Shown here piece after piece: positions 18,978 through 26,884 of a DNA stretch of 64,000 nucleotides; position 1 is the first letter of the stretch; every line of letters starts with the position of its first letter. Under the pieces are notes generated by a model. The model had not been told where the DNA came from. It did not search any database and saw nothing but the letters and a program-made list of their open reading frames with translations. Origin of the DNA: DATFJT01 sp965230755 (GTDB lineage: Bacteria > Bacteroidota > Bacteroidia > Chitinophagales > Saprospiraceae); the NCBI GenBank assembly GCA_965230755.1, contig CBDDLT010000024.1:248001-312000 (forward strand), read 5' to 3'. The position numbers were made by a program, and so were the translations under genes.

Positions 18978-19529
18978 ATGATTAGAGCCATTTATGCATA
19001 TGGAAACCCTGTATTGAAAAGAATAGCGGAAGAAATTGATCGTGATTTCCCTGGATTGGATCTTCTTATCAAGGATATGTTTGACACCATGGAAAATGCA
19101 CACGGCGTGGGTTTAGCAGCTCCTCAAATAGGACTTTCTATAAGAATATTTTTGATTGATACCACTCCTATGTATGAGGAAGAACCGGAGAAAGCTATTC
19201 GAACTGCTTTTATCAATCCAATAAAAATAGAAGAGGACGGGACACCGTGGAAGTATGAAGAAGGCTGTCTTAGCATACCAGATATAACTGGAGAGGTATT
19301 GCGTCCCGAAAGAGTGGTCTTGAATTATTTTGATGAGAATTTTAATGAGGTAACGGAAGAATTTGATGGTTTAAATGCACGTGTTATTCAGCACGAATAC
19401 GATCATCTGGAAGGTATACTATTTACTGAGAAACTACCTCCAATTAAGAAAAGAAGGATTCGAAAAAAATTGAATTTGATCAGGACAGGTGAGATCGAGT
19501 CCAGATATAAAATGAAATTCGTCCCTTAG
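18978..19529 (+). CDS. def: peptide deformylase
   Basis: A 183-residue metalloenzyme that removes the formyl group from the N-terminus of new proteins in the cytoplasm. All three signature motifs are present: GVGLAAPQIG, EGCLSIP (metal-binding Cys) and QHEYDH (two metal-binding His and the catalytic Glu). The N-terminus YAYGNPVLKRIAEEI is typical of the Bacteroidota enzymes. The C-terminal helix is extended and basic (PPIKKRRIRKKLN). It is in an operon with ruvX and converges with the RNase H gene only six bases after its stop. Confidence 0.97.
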   Translation: MIRAIYAYGNPVLKRIAEEIDRDFPGLDLLIKDMFDTMENAHGVGLAAPQIGLSIRIFLIDTTPMYEEEPEKAIRTAFINPIKIEEDGTPWKYEEGCLSIPDITGEVLRPERVVLNYFDENFNEVTEEFDGLNARVIQHEYDHLEGILFTEKLPPIKKRRIRKKLNLIRTGEIESRYKMKFVP

Positions 19530-19535
19530 AAAACA

Positions 19536-20168
19536 TTACTTCCTGCCAAAATCGGCCGGTATTTCTCCCCATTCGGCGGTTTCCCATTTCAGCAAAGGAT
19601 TTTTGATAGGATTGGCCTTGAGATATCTGATTGCTCTCTCAACAATAGAGAATAATCGATCGTTTTGTTTGGTCCTTTTTAGTTTCGTATTGACATGTGC
19701 TTTTCTGACCCAGCTCAAAGCTGTTCTCGAGTCCGTATAAATGACTTTCGATTCATCCTCAAGTTTATTGAGCAAAGCCGCGGCATGTACGATGGCGAGA
19801 AATTCTCCAATGTTATTAGTACCGCTTTTATAAGGACCACGCTTAAATATTTCCGTATCTGTCATTAGGTCAACAGCCCTGTACTCCATTATTCCGGGAT
19901 TTCCAGAACATGCGGCATCGACGCACCAACTGTTGTTGATGATATCCGGATTTTCCAGATGGCTTATATTCACCCCTTTCATCTTCTTTTCCAATTCATA
20001 ACTAGGTCCTTGGGAAAATGCAATTTCCGCTTCCTCCTTCGTTCGATAAGACTTATATTGAGCCCCCGGGAAATTGGCAATTTGTTTCTGGCATTCTTCC
20101 CATTTCAGGTATATTCCGGGATGGCGACCTTTCCAGACAACGTAGTACTTTTGTTTTTTTCTCGACAT
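19536..20168 (-). CDS. ribonuclease H with N-terminal hybrid-binding domain
   Basis: A 210-residue protein starting MSRKKQKYYVVWKGRHPGIY, the small RNA:DNA hybrid-binding domain found at the start of eukaryotic-type RNase H1 and its bacterial relatives (residues about 5-50). The RNase H domain follows: VDAACSGNPG (first catalytic Asp), NIGEFLAIVHA (catalytic Glu) and YTDSRTALSWV (second catalytic Asp). The last acidic residue is probably the Asp in EIPADFGRK. It removes RNA from RNA:DNA hybrids. An in-frame ATG 66 bases upstream would overlap the divergent tatD gene and adds residues foreign to the family, so the start at 20168 is preferred. Confidence 0.9.
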   Translation of the reverse strand: MSRKKQKYYVVWKGRHPGIYLKWEECQKQIANFPGAQYKSYRTKEEAEIAFSQGPSYELEKKMKGVNISHLENPDIINNSWCVDAACSGNPGIMEYRAVDLMTDTEIFKRGPYKSGTNNIGEFLAIVHAAALLNKLEDESKVIYTDSRTALSWVRKAHVNTKLKRTKQNDRLFSIVERAIRYLKANPIKNPLLKWETAEWGEIPADFGRK

Positions 20169-20194
20169 GAAATTAAAAGTAAAAATAAATTTTA

Positions 20195-20959
20195 ATGTGG
20201 ATTGATACACATGCTCATTTATATGTAGAAGCATTCGACCAGGATAGGAATGAAATGGTAAATAGAGCCAAAAGTTCCGGAGTAGATAAAATTATTCTAC
20301 CCAATATTGACCTAAATAGTATTCCCAGCATGTTGAAATTGGCAGAGGAATATGAAGGTGAAATATTTCATGCGATGGGACTACATCCCTGTAGTGTTAA
20401 GGAGGGTTTTCAGGAAGATCTGGAGATACTTAAAAATCAACTTGAACACACGAATCCCATTGCTATTGGAGAAACTGGGCTGGACCTGTATTGGGATAAG
20501 ACTACCAAAGAAATTCAGCTTCTAGCCTTAGCCGAACAGGTGAAGTGGGCTGAGGAAATGAATTTACCCATCATTATTCATGCGAGAGAGTCCCTGGATG
20601 AGTTAATTGAATTTTTTCGCTCTTATCGAAGAAAAATAAAGGGTGTGTTCCATTGCTTTACGGGAACAGTCAGTCAAGCTAGCGAAATAGTGGACATGGG
20701 CTTTCACTTGGGCTTGGGAGGAGTAGTGACGTTTAAAAATGGTGGAGTAAGAGAAATTCTGAGAGAATTGCCCTTAGAAAGAATAGTGTTGGAAACGGAT
20801 GCTCCTTATTTGGCCCCGAAACCGTACCGAGGAAAGCGAAATGAAAGTGCATACATACCCATTATTGGAGAAGTTATAGCTGCGGAATTGGAAATTTCGC
20901 TTGATGAGCTTGCCTCAAGCACAACAGATAATGCAAGAAAACTATTCGGGCTTAGCTAG
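20195..20959 (+). CDS. TatD family metal-dependent hydrolase
   Basis: A 254-residue TIM-barrel hydrolase of the TatD DNase family, full length. The metal-binding THAHL motif is at residues 5-9. GLHPCSV, IGETGLDLYWD (metal-bridging Glu), IIHARES, HCFTG and ETDAPYLAPKPYRGKRNES are all in the expected order. Members are cytoplasmic metal-dependent nucleases with 3'-5' exonuclease activity, often linked with DNA repair. The gene is divergent from the RNase H gene with 26 bases between the starts, so the two promoters must overlap. Confidence 0.94.
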   Translation: MWIDTHAHLYVEAFDQDRNEMVNRAKSSGVDKIILPNIDLNSIPSMLKLAEEYEGEIFHAMGLHPCSVKEGFQEDLEILKNQLEHTNPIAIGETGLDLYWDKTTKEIQLLALAEQVKWAEEMNLPIIIHARESLDELIEFFRSYRRKIKGVFHCFTGTVSQASEIVDMGFHLGLGGVVTFKNGGVREILRELPLERIVLETDAPYLAPKPYRGKRNESAYIPIIGEVIAAELEISLDELASSTTDNARKLFGLS

Positions 20960-21166
20960 GCAATTTTTATTTGTCTTTTGCAAAATTGGTTAGTCGATCA
21001 TTTGTTGTTGCTTTTTCAATTAATAAATAATTTATGTGATAATTATAAAGAGAAAGGGAATTATTAATATATTGAGAGCGCTCTTCATTGAGAACCAAGG
21101 TGGATGAAAATTTTGATTATTAACTTTTATTTATAATTTTTGTAATCCGCTAAGATCATCTCAATT

Positions 21167-21253
21167 GGAGAGTTGCCAGAGCGGTCGATTGGGCACGCCT
21201 GGAAAGCGTGTGTACTTTTACGGGTACCGAGGGTTCGAATCCCTCACTCTCCG
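21167..21253 (+). tRNA. tRNA-Ser (GGA)
   Basis: A class-II tRNA with a long variable arm (GTGTACTTTTACGGGTACC region). The acceptor stem GGAGAGT pairs with ACTCTCC, the discriminator base is G, and the anticodon loop CTGGAAA has anticodon GGA. CCA is not encoded. A near-consensus -7 element (TAATTTTT, 21134) with TTTG at 21112 lies upstream. Confidence 0.96.
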
Positions 21254-21318
21254 CTTGATTTTGAAATATGAATTTTATCGCTAATTATTTTTTAAGATTG
21301 AAATAAATTACTTGAACT

Positions 21319-22038
21319 ATGCGAAAATTATTTGCAGTTACTATTGTCCTAACATTGGGATACAGCTTTGGAGCTATGGACCTCATGGCTCAAGAGAGTG
21401 AATCTTTTTATCAAGTTATCAAGGGTAAGTTTATAGAAGGGGGTTGGTCCTTCATGAGTTTGGTTTTGATATGCTTAATTCTTGGATTGGCTTTTTGTAT
21501 TGAAAGAATTATTACTTTGAACATTGCATCTGCCAATACTGACAAATTGTTGGGTAGTATTGATGAGAGATTAAGTGCAGGAGATTTAGATGGGGCAATG
21601 GACGTCTGTAAAGCAACACAGGGACCAACAGCTTCAGTTCTTTATGAAGGGCTAAGAAAAGCTGGATCTGGACCTGAAGCAGTAGAAAAATCAATTATAT
21701 CCTACGGTGCTGTTCAAATGGGACTTTTGGAAAGAGGTTTGGTTTGGATTTCACTTTTTATTGCCATCGCTCCTATGCTTGGTTTCATGGGTACGGTTAT
21801 CGGTATGATTCAAGCCTTTGATATGATTGAGGCGGTTGGTGATATTAACCCAACAGTAGTTGCTGGAGGTATTAAAGTAGCCTTATTGACTACCGTATTC
21901 GGTTTGATTACAGCCATTATACTTCAGATATTTTACAACTACATCGTATCAAAAATTGATGGAATAGTAAATAAGATGGAGGATTCTTCTATTTCATTGG
22001 TTGATTTGTTGTTCAAGAACAACATCTTCAAAAATTAA
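21319..22038 (+). CDS. MotA/TolQ/ExbB proton channel family protein
   Basis: A 239-residue inner-membrane protein. After an N-terminal hydrophobic segment and a short periplasmic stretch, there is a membrane helix (SFMSLVLICLILGLAFCIER, about 50-70), a cytoplasmic region, and two further helices (about 137-165, with IAPMLGFMGTVIGMIQAFD, and about 185-212, with VALLTTVFGLITAIILQIF). These are the ExbB/TolQ core. With ExbD partners it uses the proton gradient to drive outer-membrane work such as TonB-dependent uptake or envelope maintenance. It heads a four-gene cluster with a small membrane protein and two ExbD-type genes. No TonB gene is visible nearby. Confidence 0.92.
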   Translation: MRKLFAVTIVLTLGYSFGAMDLMAQESESFYQVIKGKFIEGGWSFMSLVLICLILGLAFCIERIITLNIASANTDKLLGSIDERLSAGDLDGAMDVCKATQGPTASVLYEGLRKAGSGPEAVEKSIISYGAVQMGLLERGLVWISLFIAIAPMLGFMGTVIGMIQAFDMIEAVGDINPTVVAGGIKVALLTTVFGLITAIILQIFYNYIVSKIDGIVNKMEDSSISLVDLLFKNNIFKN

Positions 22039-22043
22039 TATCT

Positions 22044-22517
22044 ATGTATAATCTTTTATCTAAAAAGGGCTTACTATTTGCCTTTTTATTGGGTGTAGTG
22101 GTAATACTTCTTTTCTTCATACCGGTTCTTACTGGTTTGGATGGCTTTAATGCTCTCTCTGAAGATCAGCAGACAAGTACTTCTATATTTGATACAGGGC
22201 TATATCTGACTATTGTTTTAGTTGTGATAGCGGCGCTGGCTATATTGGTATTTAGTATTATGTCCATAGTGGGCAATCCCAAGGGATCCCTGCGAGGTAT
22301 ATTGGCCTTTGTTGGGCTGCTTGTTCTATTTGGAATAGGCTACGCGATGACAAGTGAGCCAGGTGCAGGAAGTAAATTGGCAGCTACCGTTACCAGATTT
22401 AATGTTGATTTGGGAAGTCAGAAGATTATCAATGGAGCATTGTTTTTGGGAATCGGAATGGTTATTCTTACAGCAGTAGCATTCATACTTTCTGAGCTGC
22501 GAAATGTTTTAAAATAA
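22044..22517 (+). CDS. small four-helix membrane protein of unknown function
   Basis: A 157-residue protein with four predicted membrane helices: about 10-29 (LLFAFLLGVVVILLFFIPV), 52-74 (LYLTIVLVVIAALAILVF), 83-102 (GILAFVGLLVLFGIGYAM) and 132-152. There is no recognised enzymatic motif. It lies between the ExbB and first ExbD genes with gaps of five and four bases, so it is almost certainly made together with them and may be an accessory subunit of the channel complex. That role is inferred only from position. Confidence 0.8.
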   Translation: MYNLLSKKGLLFAFLLGVVVILLFFIPVLTGLDGFNALSEDQQTSTSIFDTGLYLTIVLVVIAALAILVFSIMSIVGNPKGSLRGILAFVGLLVLFGIGYAMTSEPGAGSKLAATVTRFNVDLGSQKIINGALFLGIGMVILTAVAFILSELRNVLK

Positions 22518-22521
22518 TATT

Positions 22522-23079
22522 ATGGCTAGAAAAAGCTCAAGAGATCGGTTAAGCAATGAGATCAATGCTGGATCTATGGCAGACATAGCCTTCCTATTGT
22601 TGATCTTCTTCCTTGTAACGACAACGATTGCTGTCGATAAGGGGATTACTGTTAAGTTGCCACCATGGTCTGAAGAACCGCCAGAAGATGTCAAGTTGAA
22701 AGGACGAAACGTATTCAGAGTCTTGGTTAATGCCAATAACGAACTTTTGGTGAGAGGTGAGCCTGCTCAAGTTAATGGACTTCGAGAAAGGGCTAAGGAA
22801 TTCATCATCAATCCTCAGCAGAGAGAAGATCTGGCGGAAAAGCCTACAAAAGCCATAATATCATTGAAAAATGATAGGGGAACCAATTACGAGACCTATA
22901 TAGGTGTATATAACGAGCTGAAAGCGGCCTACAACGAGTTGTGGAACGATGAAGCTCAAAAATTAATTGGAAAGCCTTACAGCGACGATTTACCGATTGA
23001 AATAAAACGACAGATTAAGGGAAAAATACCTTTTGTACTCTCAGAGGCAGAGCCAACTAGCTTTGGTGAAGAGAAATAG
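22522..23079 (+). CDS. ExbD/TolR family biopolymer transport protein
   Basis: A 185-residue single-pass membrane protein. The short cytoplasmic N-terminus is followed by the ExbD helix MADIAFLLLIFFLVTTTI (about 19-36), whose Asp in the helix start is the conserved proton-pathway residue. The remaining 145 residues form the periplasmic domain, longer than in E. coli ExbD. It works with the ExbB protein upstream. A second ExbD-type gene follows 24 bases later, so the complex is likely to contain two different ExbD subunits, as is common in Bacteroidota. Confidence 0.92.
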   Translation: MARKSSRDRLSNEINAGSMADIAFLLLIFFLVTTTIAVDKGITVKLPPWSEEPPEDVKLKGRNVFRVLVNANNELLVRGEPAQVNGLRERAKEFIINPQQREDLAEKPTKAIISLKNDRGTNYETYIGVYNELKAAYNELWNDEAQKLIGKPYSDDLPIEIKRQIKGKIPFVLSEAEPTSFGEEK

Positions 23080-23103
23080 TAGAATTAACTTATAAATTGA
23101 ACG

Positions 23104-23568
23104 ATGAGTAAATTTCAGAAAAAAAGAGGTGGGTCGAAACCGACAATTTCTACGGCTTCACTACCCGATATCATATTCATGTTGCTTTTCTTTTTCATGG
23201 TTGTTACGGTTATGAGAGATTCTACGCTGAAGGTTAAAGTCAATTATCCTACGGCTAGTGAGTTGACTAAATTGGAACAGAAAAGCTTGGTTAATTATAT
23301 TTATATAGGTAGACCAATAGACGAAAAGGAGTTTGGAACAGCACCCAGAATTCAACTGGGGGATAAATTTGCCAGTGAGAAAGACATTCCATTGTTTCTA
23401 GAAAAGCATAAGCTAAAAGTAGCGGAAGCGGAACACCCAAAAATTTTCTCTTCTTTGAGAGTTGATGGTGGAGTTACAATGGGTATAGTTCAGGATGTTA
23501 AAACAGAATTGAGGAAAGCAGGACAATTAAAACTTAATTATTCTGCTAAGCCTATGGTTCAAGAATAA
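23104..23568 (+). CDS. ExbD/TolR family protein, second copy
   Basis: A 154-residue ExbD-type protein. The basic N-terminus (MSKFQKKRGGSKP) precedes the membrane helix LPDIIFMLLFFFMVVTVM (about 20-37), again with the conserved Asp. The periplasmic domain is distinct from that of the first ExbD. It is the last gene of the cluster and is followed by a good terminator. It probably forms part of the same proton-driven motor complex. Confidence 0.92.
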   Translation: MSKFQKKRGGSKPTISTASLPDIIFMLLFFFMVVTVMRDSTLKVKVNYPTASELTKLEQKSLVNYIYIGRPIDEKEFGTAPRIQLGDKFASEKDIPLFLEKHKLKVAEAEHPKIFSSLRVDGGVTMGIVQDVKTELRKAGQLKLNYSAKPMVQE

Positions 23569-23596
23569 TAGAATTTAGTTTTGAAAAATTATTGGA

Positions 23597-23623
23597 GGGT
23601 AGCTTTATAAGCTACCCTTTTTG
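23597..23623 (+). terminator. intrinsic terminator after the ExbB/ExbD cluster
   Basis: Stem GGGTAGCTT, loop TAT, AAGCTACCC, followed by a T-rich tail (TTTTTGTTTTT). It ends the four-gene transcript. Confidence 0.9.
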
Positions 23624-23691
23624 TTTTTAATACAGTGTGTAATATTCTAGAATTACATGGATCCTAGTACGGTCAAAAGAGAATTACACAG

Positions 23692-24291
23692 TTAGAAATG
23701 AATTTTTACACCAATGGACTTATAAGTATCATTGAAACCTGATGTTAGTTCAATCTTATTCTTTTCAGCTGGTTTGGTAAAAAGATAGCTGCTGCCGATA
23801 CCGACAATTGCCCCACCAATCACATCCCATACATCATGTCGGTCATTCAAGCCTTCTACTCGACTGTACGCGACATAACTAGCGAGTAAATAAGACGGGA
23901 TTCCATATTTCCACCCGTATTTTCTCTGTATAAATGCCGCTCCTTGGAACGCAGATGAAGTATGTCCGGAAGGAAAGGCGTTGAACTCTCTAGAATCTTC
24001 AGGACGTTTTTTTCGTATAGTATATTTTAATGCATAGGTAATTGCCAGATTTGTGGAGACGGAGAACAATAGTTCTTTACTTCCTTCCCAGTCCTTACTG
24101 AGAACGGTAACCAACCCACCCGCTGCCGGCAAGGCCACTTGAATGATGTCACCCGATTTTTCCAAGAAGTGTTCTAGTTTTTCTTCTTTCGGGTCATTAT
24201 CACTTTCCTGTGAGAAAAGGATCATTGAACTTTGTACGCAAATAAGTAGCAGAAGATACTTTGACAAATTAATCCACTGATTCATAGCCAT
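23692..24291 (-). CDS. PAP2 family phosphatase
   Basis: An exported or membrane-linked phosphatase of the PAP2 superfamily. The three active-site motifs are present: KYTIRKKRPED, PSGHTSS and SRVEGLNDRHDVWD, the last with the catalytic His. The start at 24291 (MAMNQWINLSKYLLLLIC) gives a compact signal peptide ending near LFSQ; another ATG lies 42 bases upstream. The protein has only weak hydrophobic stretches, so it is likely periplasmic with limited membrane contact, unlike the many-helix PAP2 enzymes. The substrate is probably a lipid phosphate or undecaprenyl pyrophosphate, but this is not shown by the sequence. Confidence 0.88.
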   Translation of the reverse strand: MAMNQWINLSKYLLLLICVQSSMILFSQESDNDPKEEKLEHFLEKSGDIIQVALPAAGGLVTVLSKDWEGSKELLFSVSTNLAITYALKYTIRKKRPEDSREFNAFPSGHTSSAFQGAAFIQRKYGWKYGIPSYLLASYVAYSRVEGLNDRHDVWDVIGGAIVGIGSSYLFTKPAEKNKIELTSGFNDTYKSIGVKIHF

Positions 24292-24435
24292 TTTTTGATT
24301 TAACTGTAATGAAAAATGATTTTTGGTGCTCATCCAATCATGGTTTTTAAGCCTAAAAAGATGGTTCCCATTTCATTTTATTGACGGAAATGATAAGTTA
24401 TTTCGTTGCGTACCTTGCTAGAAAGGTTTAGGTGC

Positions 24436-25722
24436 TTAAAACATTCGACCTAGACCTAAATGGAATGCAAATCGATTATTAATGGGCAGTCCATGTGATT
24501 TCAAACGCTTTTGATAGGATAGCCCTAAGTTGACAAAGTAATTCGAATTGAAGCGGTATTGAGAACCTAGTGATAGATCGATCATCTCATGATAGAATTT
24601 CGTTCTTTCAAATTCTCTGAAAATACCTAGTTCCAGATTGGTTTGATCATCCTTAAAATCATAAACTAGTTCATATGGGAATAGTGCTAAGACCGTATAT
24701 CCCATTCCAACATAAGATTCCCAATTTCCGCCGTGATGATATTGATATCCCAAACCAATTGTAGAACTCAAACTTTTCAAGGTCATTTCTATACTTTGGA
24801 AAGAGTAACTAGGTTCCGGAGGAGTTACAGCAGGGTAGTAATTATTGCTATCGGATGGTAATTCATCGCTTGACCAATTTTGAGTATAATAATTTAGCCT
24901 TGCATATAAAAATGCTTTGTTCTGAAAATGTATTTTACTTTGTACAACAGCACCAGTAGCTATTCCCGATTGCAAAAGTTCGTCCGTAGAAAATGATTGG
25001 TCCACACCTAGACTTAAATCTATTCTATAAATATTAAAACTTCGGCCAATTCTTACCGGCCATTTTTCTTCTTCCAAGGAAACTTTATTTTCAACGACAG
25101 CTGGAAAGGCATGTTGATCATTTAAGGAATTAACGGGTAAGGAAAGTGTTTCTAATATTGAAACATAAGCTTGGTCAGGCTCAATATTTTCTTTCCCCAG
25201 TGTATTTTTTCCCGTGGTAGTACTGTAAGATTTATAATTTCTTCTCAGAAGGGCTAAGTTTTGTTGTAAGTCATCAATAGAGGAGTATATATTCTCGTCA
25301 GAAGCAAAAGAAGCTGGTATATTCATAGGTGTTAAGTGTAGAGGGTGGTGGTTTTGGTGATTTGTGAGATGAGCCCCGTAATTGTTCTGAGTAATGGCCT
25401 TGTCGACCTGCTTATTCATGAAAACTGTATCAATAGAGTGAACTATTTTCTCCAGAAAGAGGGTATCTGTCTGAATCGCTTTTTTGTTCATCTCTCTCTG
25501 TAAATTATAATCGGTAGAACCTAGAGGATAATTACCGGTCAAATACAAGATAATTAAGGCACTGATAGCTGCTCCACCCAGGAAAGAAAACAGAACCGGA
25601 AAAGGAGAATTTGATTTCTTGCCCGTCATTCTCCACATCAAGTCATTCCAGTTACTAGTAGACGGCTTAGGTTCTACTCGATCTTCTAAGATTTGCTTTA
25701 TGTTTTTAGTAAAATCATCCAT
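24436..25722 (-). CDS. membrane protein, probable sigma-factor partner
   Basis: A 428-residue protein whose likely start (MDDFTKNIKQILEDR) overlaps the end of the ECF sigma factor by eight bases, so the two are translationally coupled. The first 45 residues are cytoplasmic and contain a small conserved WNDLMWRMTGKK patch, in the place where anti-sigma proteins bind their sigma factor. One membrane helix follows (about 49-69, VLFSFLGGAAISALIILYL). The long outer part ends in alternating strands (LDLSLGSQYRFNSNYFVNLGLSY, ending in RFAFHLGLGRMF) that look like an outer-membrane-type beta barrel. An anti-sigma role is inferred from gene order and topology; no anti-sigma zinc motif is present. Confidence 0.65.
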   Translation of the reverse strand: MDDFTKNIKQILEDRVEPKPSTSNWNDLMWRMTGKKSNSPFPVLFSFLGGAAISALIILYLTGNYPLGSTDYNLQREMNKKAIQTDTLFLEKIVHSIDTVFMNKQVDKAITQNNYGAHLTNHQNHHPLHLTPMNIPASFASDENIYSSIDDLQQNLALLRRNYKSYSTTTGKNTLGKENIEPDQAYVSILETLSLPVNSLNDQHAFPAVVENKVSLEEEKWPVRIGRSFNIYRIDLSLGVDQSFSTDELLQSGIATGAVVQSKIHFQNKAFLYARLNYYTQNWSSDELPSDSNNYYPAVTPPEPSYSFQSIEMTLKSLSSTIGLGYQYHHGGNWESYVGMGYTVLALFPYELVYDFKDDQTNLELGIFREFERTKFYHEMIDLSLGSQYRFNSNYFVNLGLSYQKRLKSHGLPINNRFAFHLGLGRMF

Positions 25723-26269
25723 GACCAAAAAATTTTTCCCGGGTGTCAACATAGGATCCAAGCTGTGCTTTGAGAATATCCTTCGCTCTTTTGTAATTGG
25801 ATCTTGAAGTACTTGCTTTAATGTCTAGCATATCTGCAATTTCCTCATGGGAATACCCATCCATCACGTATAAGTTAAAGACTGCACGATATTGGGGCGT
25901 CAAAAGTTCAAGAGCTCTCAATACTTCGTCGCCTGCATCTGTATTATTCCCGGATTGAACTTCATTCGATGGATAATTAATTCGATCTAAAGGAACGATG
26001 TTGTTTCGCATAGATTTTCGAAGTCGATCCAGGCATTCGTTAACTGCTATTCGATGTATCCAGGCTCTTAGGACTCCTTCTTTTCTAAAGGACTGAATAC
26101 GGGTAAAAACCTTAATAAATGTATCTTGAACAGCTTCGTCTACTTGACTAGAACTTAAATATCGACTACAAGTATTAAATACATAGCCGTAGTAGGCCCT
26201 GTACATGTTTTTTTGGGCCTTGTGTTTGCCTTTGATGCAACCCTTTATAATGTTTTCAATACGAGACAA
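25715..26269 (-). CDS. ECF-type RNA polymerase sigma factor
   Basis: A 184-residue sigma-70 family protein with regions 2 and 4 only. Region 2 contains YGYVFNTCSRYLSS and VDEAVQDTFIKVFTRIQSF (core binding), followed by AWIHRIAVNECLDRLR (-10 recognition). Region 4 is TPQYRAVFNLYVMDGYSHEEIADMLD with the helix-turn-helix (TSRSNYKRAKDIL). It directs RNA polymerase to a special set of promoters, probably in response to the membrane partner encoded next, with which it overlaps by eight bases. Its target genes are unknown. Confidence 0.95.
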   Translation of the reverse strand: MSRIENIIKGCIKGKHKAQKNMYRAYYGYVFNTCSRYLSSSQVDEAVQDTFIKVFTRIQSFRKEGVLRAWIHRIAVNECLDRLRKSMRNNIVPLDRINYPSNEVQSGNNTDAGDEVLRALELLTPQYRAVFNLYVMDGYSHEEIADMLDIKASTSRSNYKRAKDILKAQLGSYVDTREKFFGHG

Positions 26270-26337
26270 AGGTCCTGATATTTCAATAATGACGAAAATC
26301 AGGTCCTTTTATGTTGCGTCGAATGATTTTTTTTAGA

Positions 26338-26811
26338 TTATCGCAATCGATCCATGGACTGGACCAGGTTATCATCTTTTTTGATATAGCGGTTAGCTAG
26401 AATCCCAAATACTAATCCAAGTACAACAGAAAGCAGGCCGTATTCAATATCAAATTCGAAGGTAGCAGTACTGGGAAAGTTGTTGTAGTCCTGGAAGAAT
26501 AGTAGGATACTCAAAATGAGAAGCACAATGGTCAACATGATACTCAATCTCGTAAGAAGAAGTTGCTTTTTTCTATCTCTAAATAGAAAGATAGCAATTA
26601 AGGCCATGACAGCTCCAAAGATGGTAATTCCTATGAGAATCGGGCTATCCATAATATCAAAAATAGAATCTTGAAAAAGATTGGTTTGAGCTAAAGCCGA
26701 ACTTGACCCATTTAATACTTTTACATCTGCAAAGGAAAAGGGGATTAGAAACAAACTTCCCAGAGAAAGTGAACTCAATAGAAGAAAAATGGATTGTATT
26801 CGTTGTATCAT
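26338..26811 (-). CDS. DUF4293 family membrane protein
   Basis: A 157-residue protein beginning MIQRIQSIFLLLSSLSLGSL, the standard start of the DUF4293 family found throughout Bacteroidota. Four membrane helices are visible (about 5-25, 57-75, 86-106 and 122-142). The function of the family is not known. The start at 26811 is chosen over a longer frame because it matches the family start and lies 30 bases after a good -7 promoter element. It is divergent from the OstA-like gene. Confidence 0.85.
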   Translation of the reverse strand: MIQRIQSIFLLLSSLSLGSLFLIPFSFADVKVLNGSSSALAQTNLFQDSIFDIMDSPILIGITIFGAVMALIAIFLFRDRKKQLLLTRLSIMLTIVLLILSILLFFQDYNNFPSTATFEFDIEYGLLSVVLGLVFGILANRYIKKDDNLVQSMDRLR

Positions 26812-26841
26812 GAAGCAAATGGATTTAATCATTAATTTTGA

Positions 26842-26849
26842 CAAAAATA
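26842..26849 (-). promoter_or_regulatory. -7 promoter element of the DUF4293 gene
   Basis: On the minus strand TATTTTTG matches TAnnTTTG and lies 30 bases upstream of the DUF4293 start codon. Confidence 0.45.
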
Positions 26850-26884
26850 AGCAATAATTATTGAAGGACTTTGGAGATTTAGTA

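Noticed and set aside
24436..25722. Classical zinc-binding anti-sigma factor
   Set aside because: No HxxxCxxC motif is present in the cytoplasmic head, so only the position and topology support an anti-sigma role.
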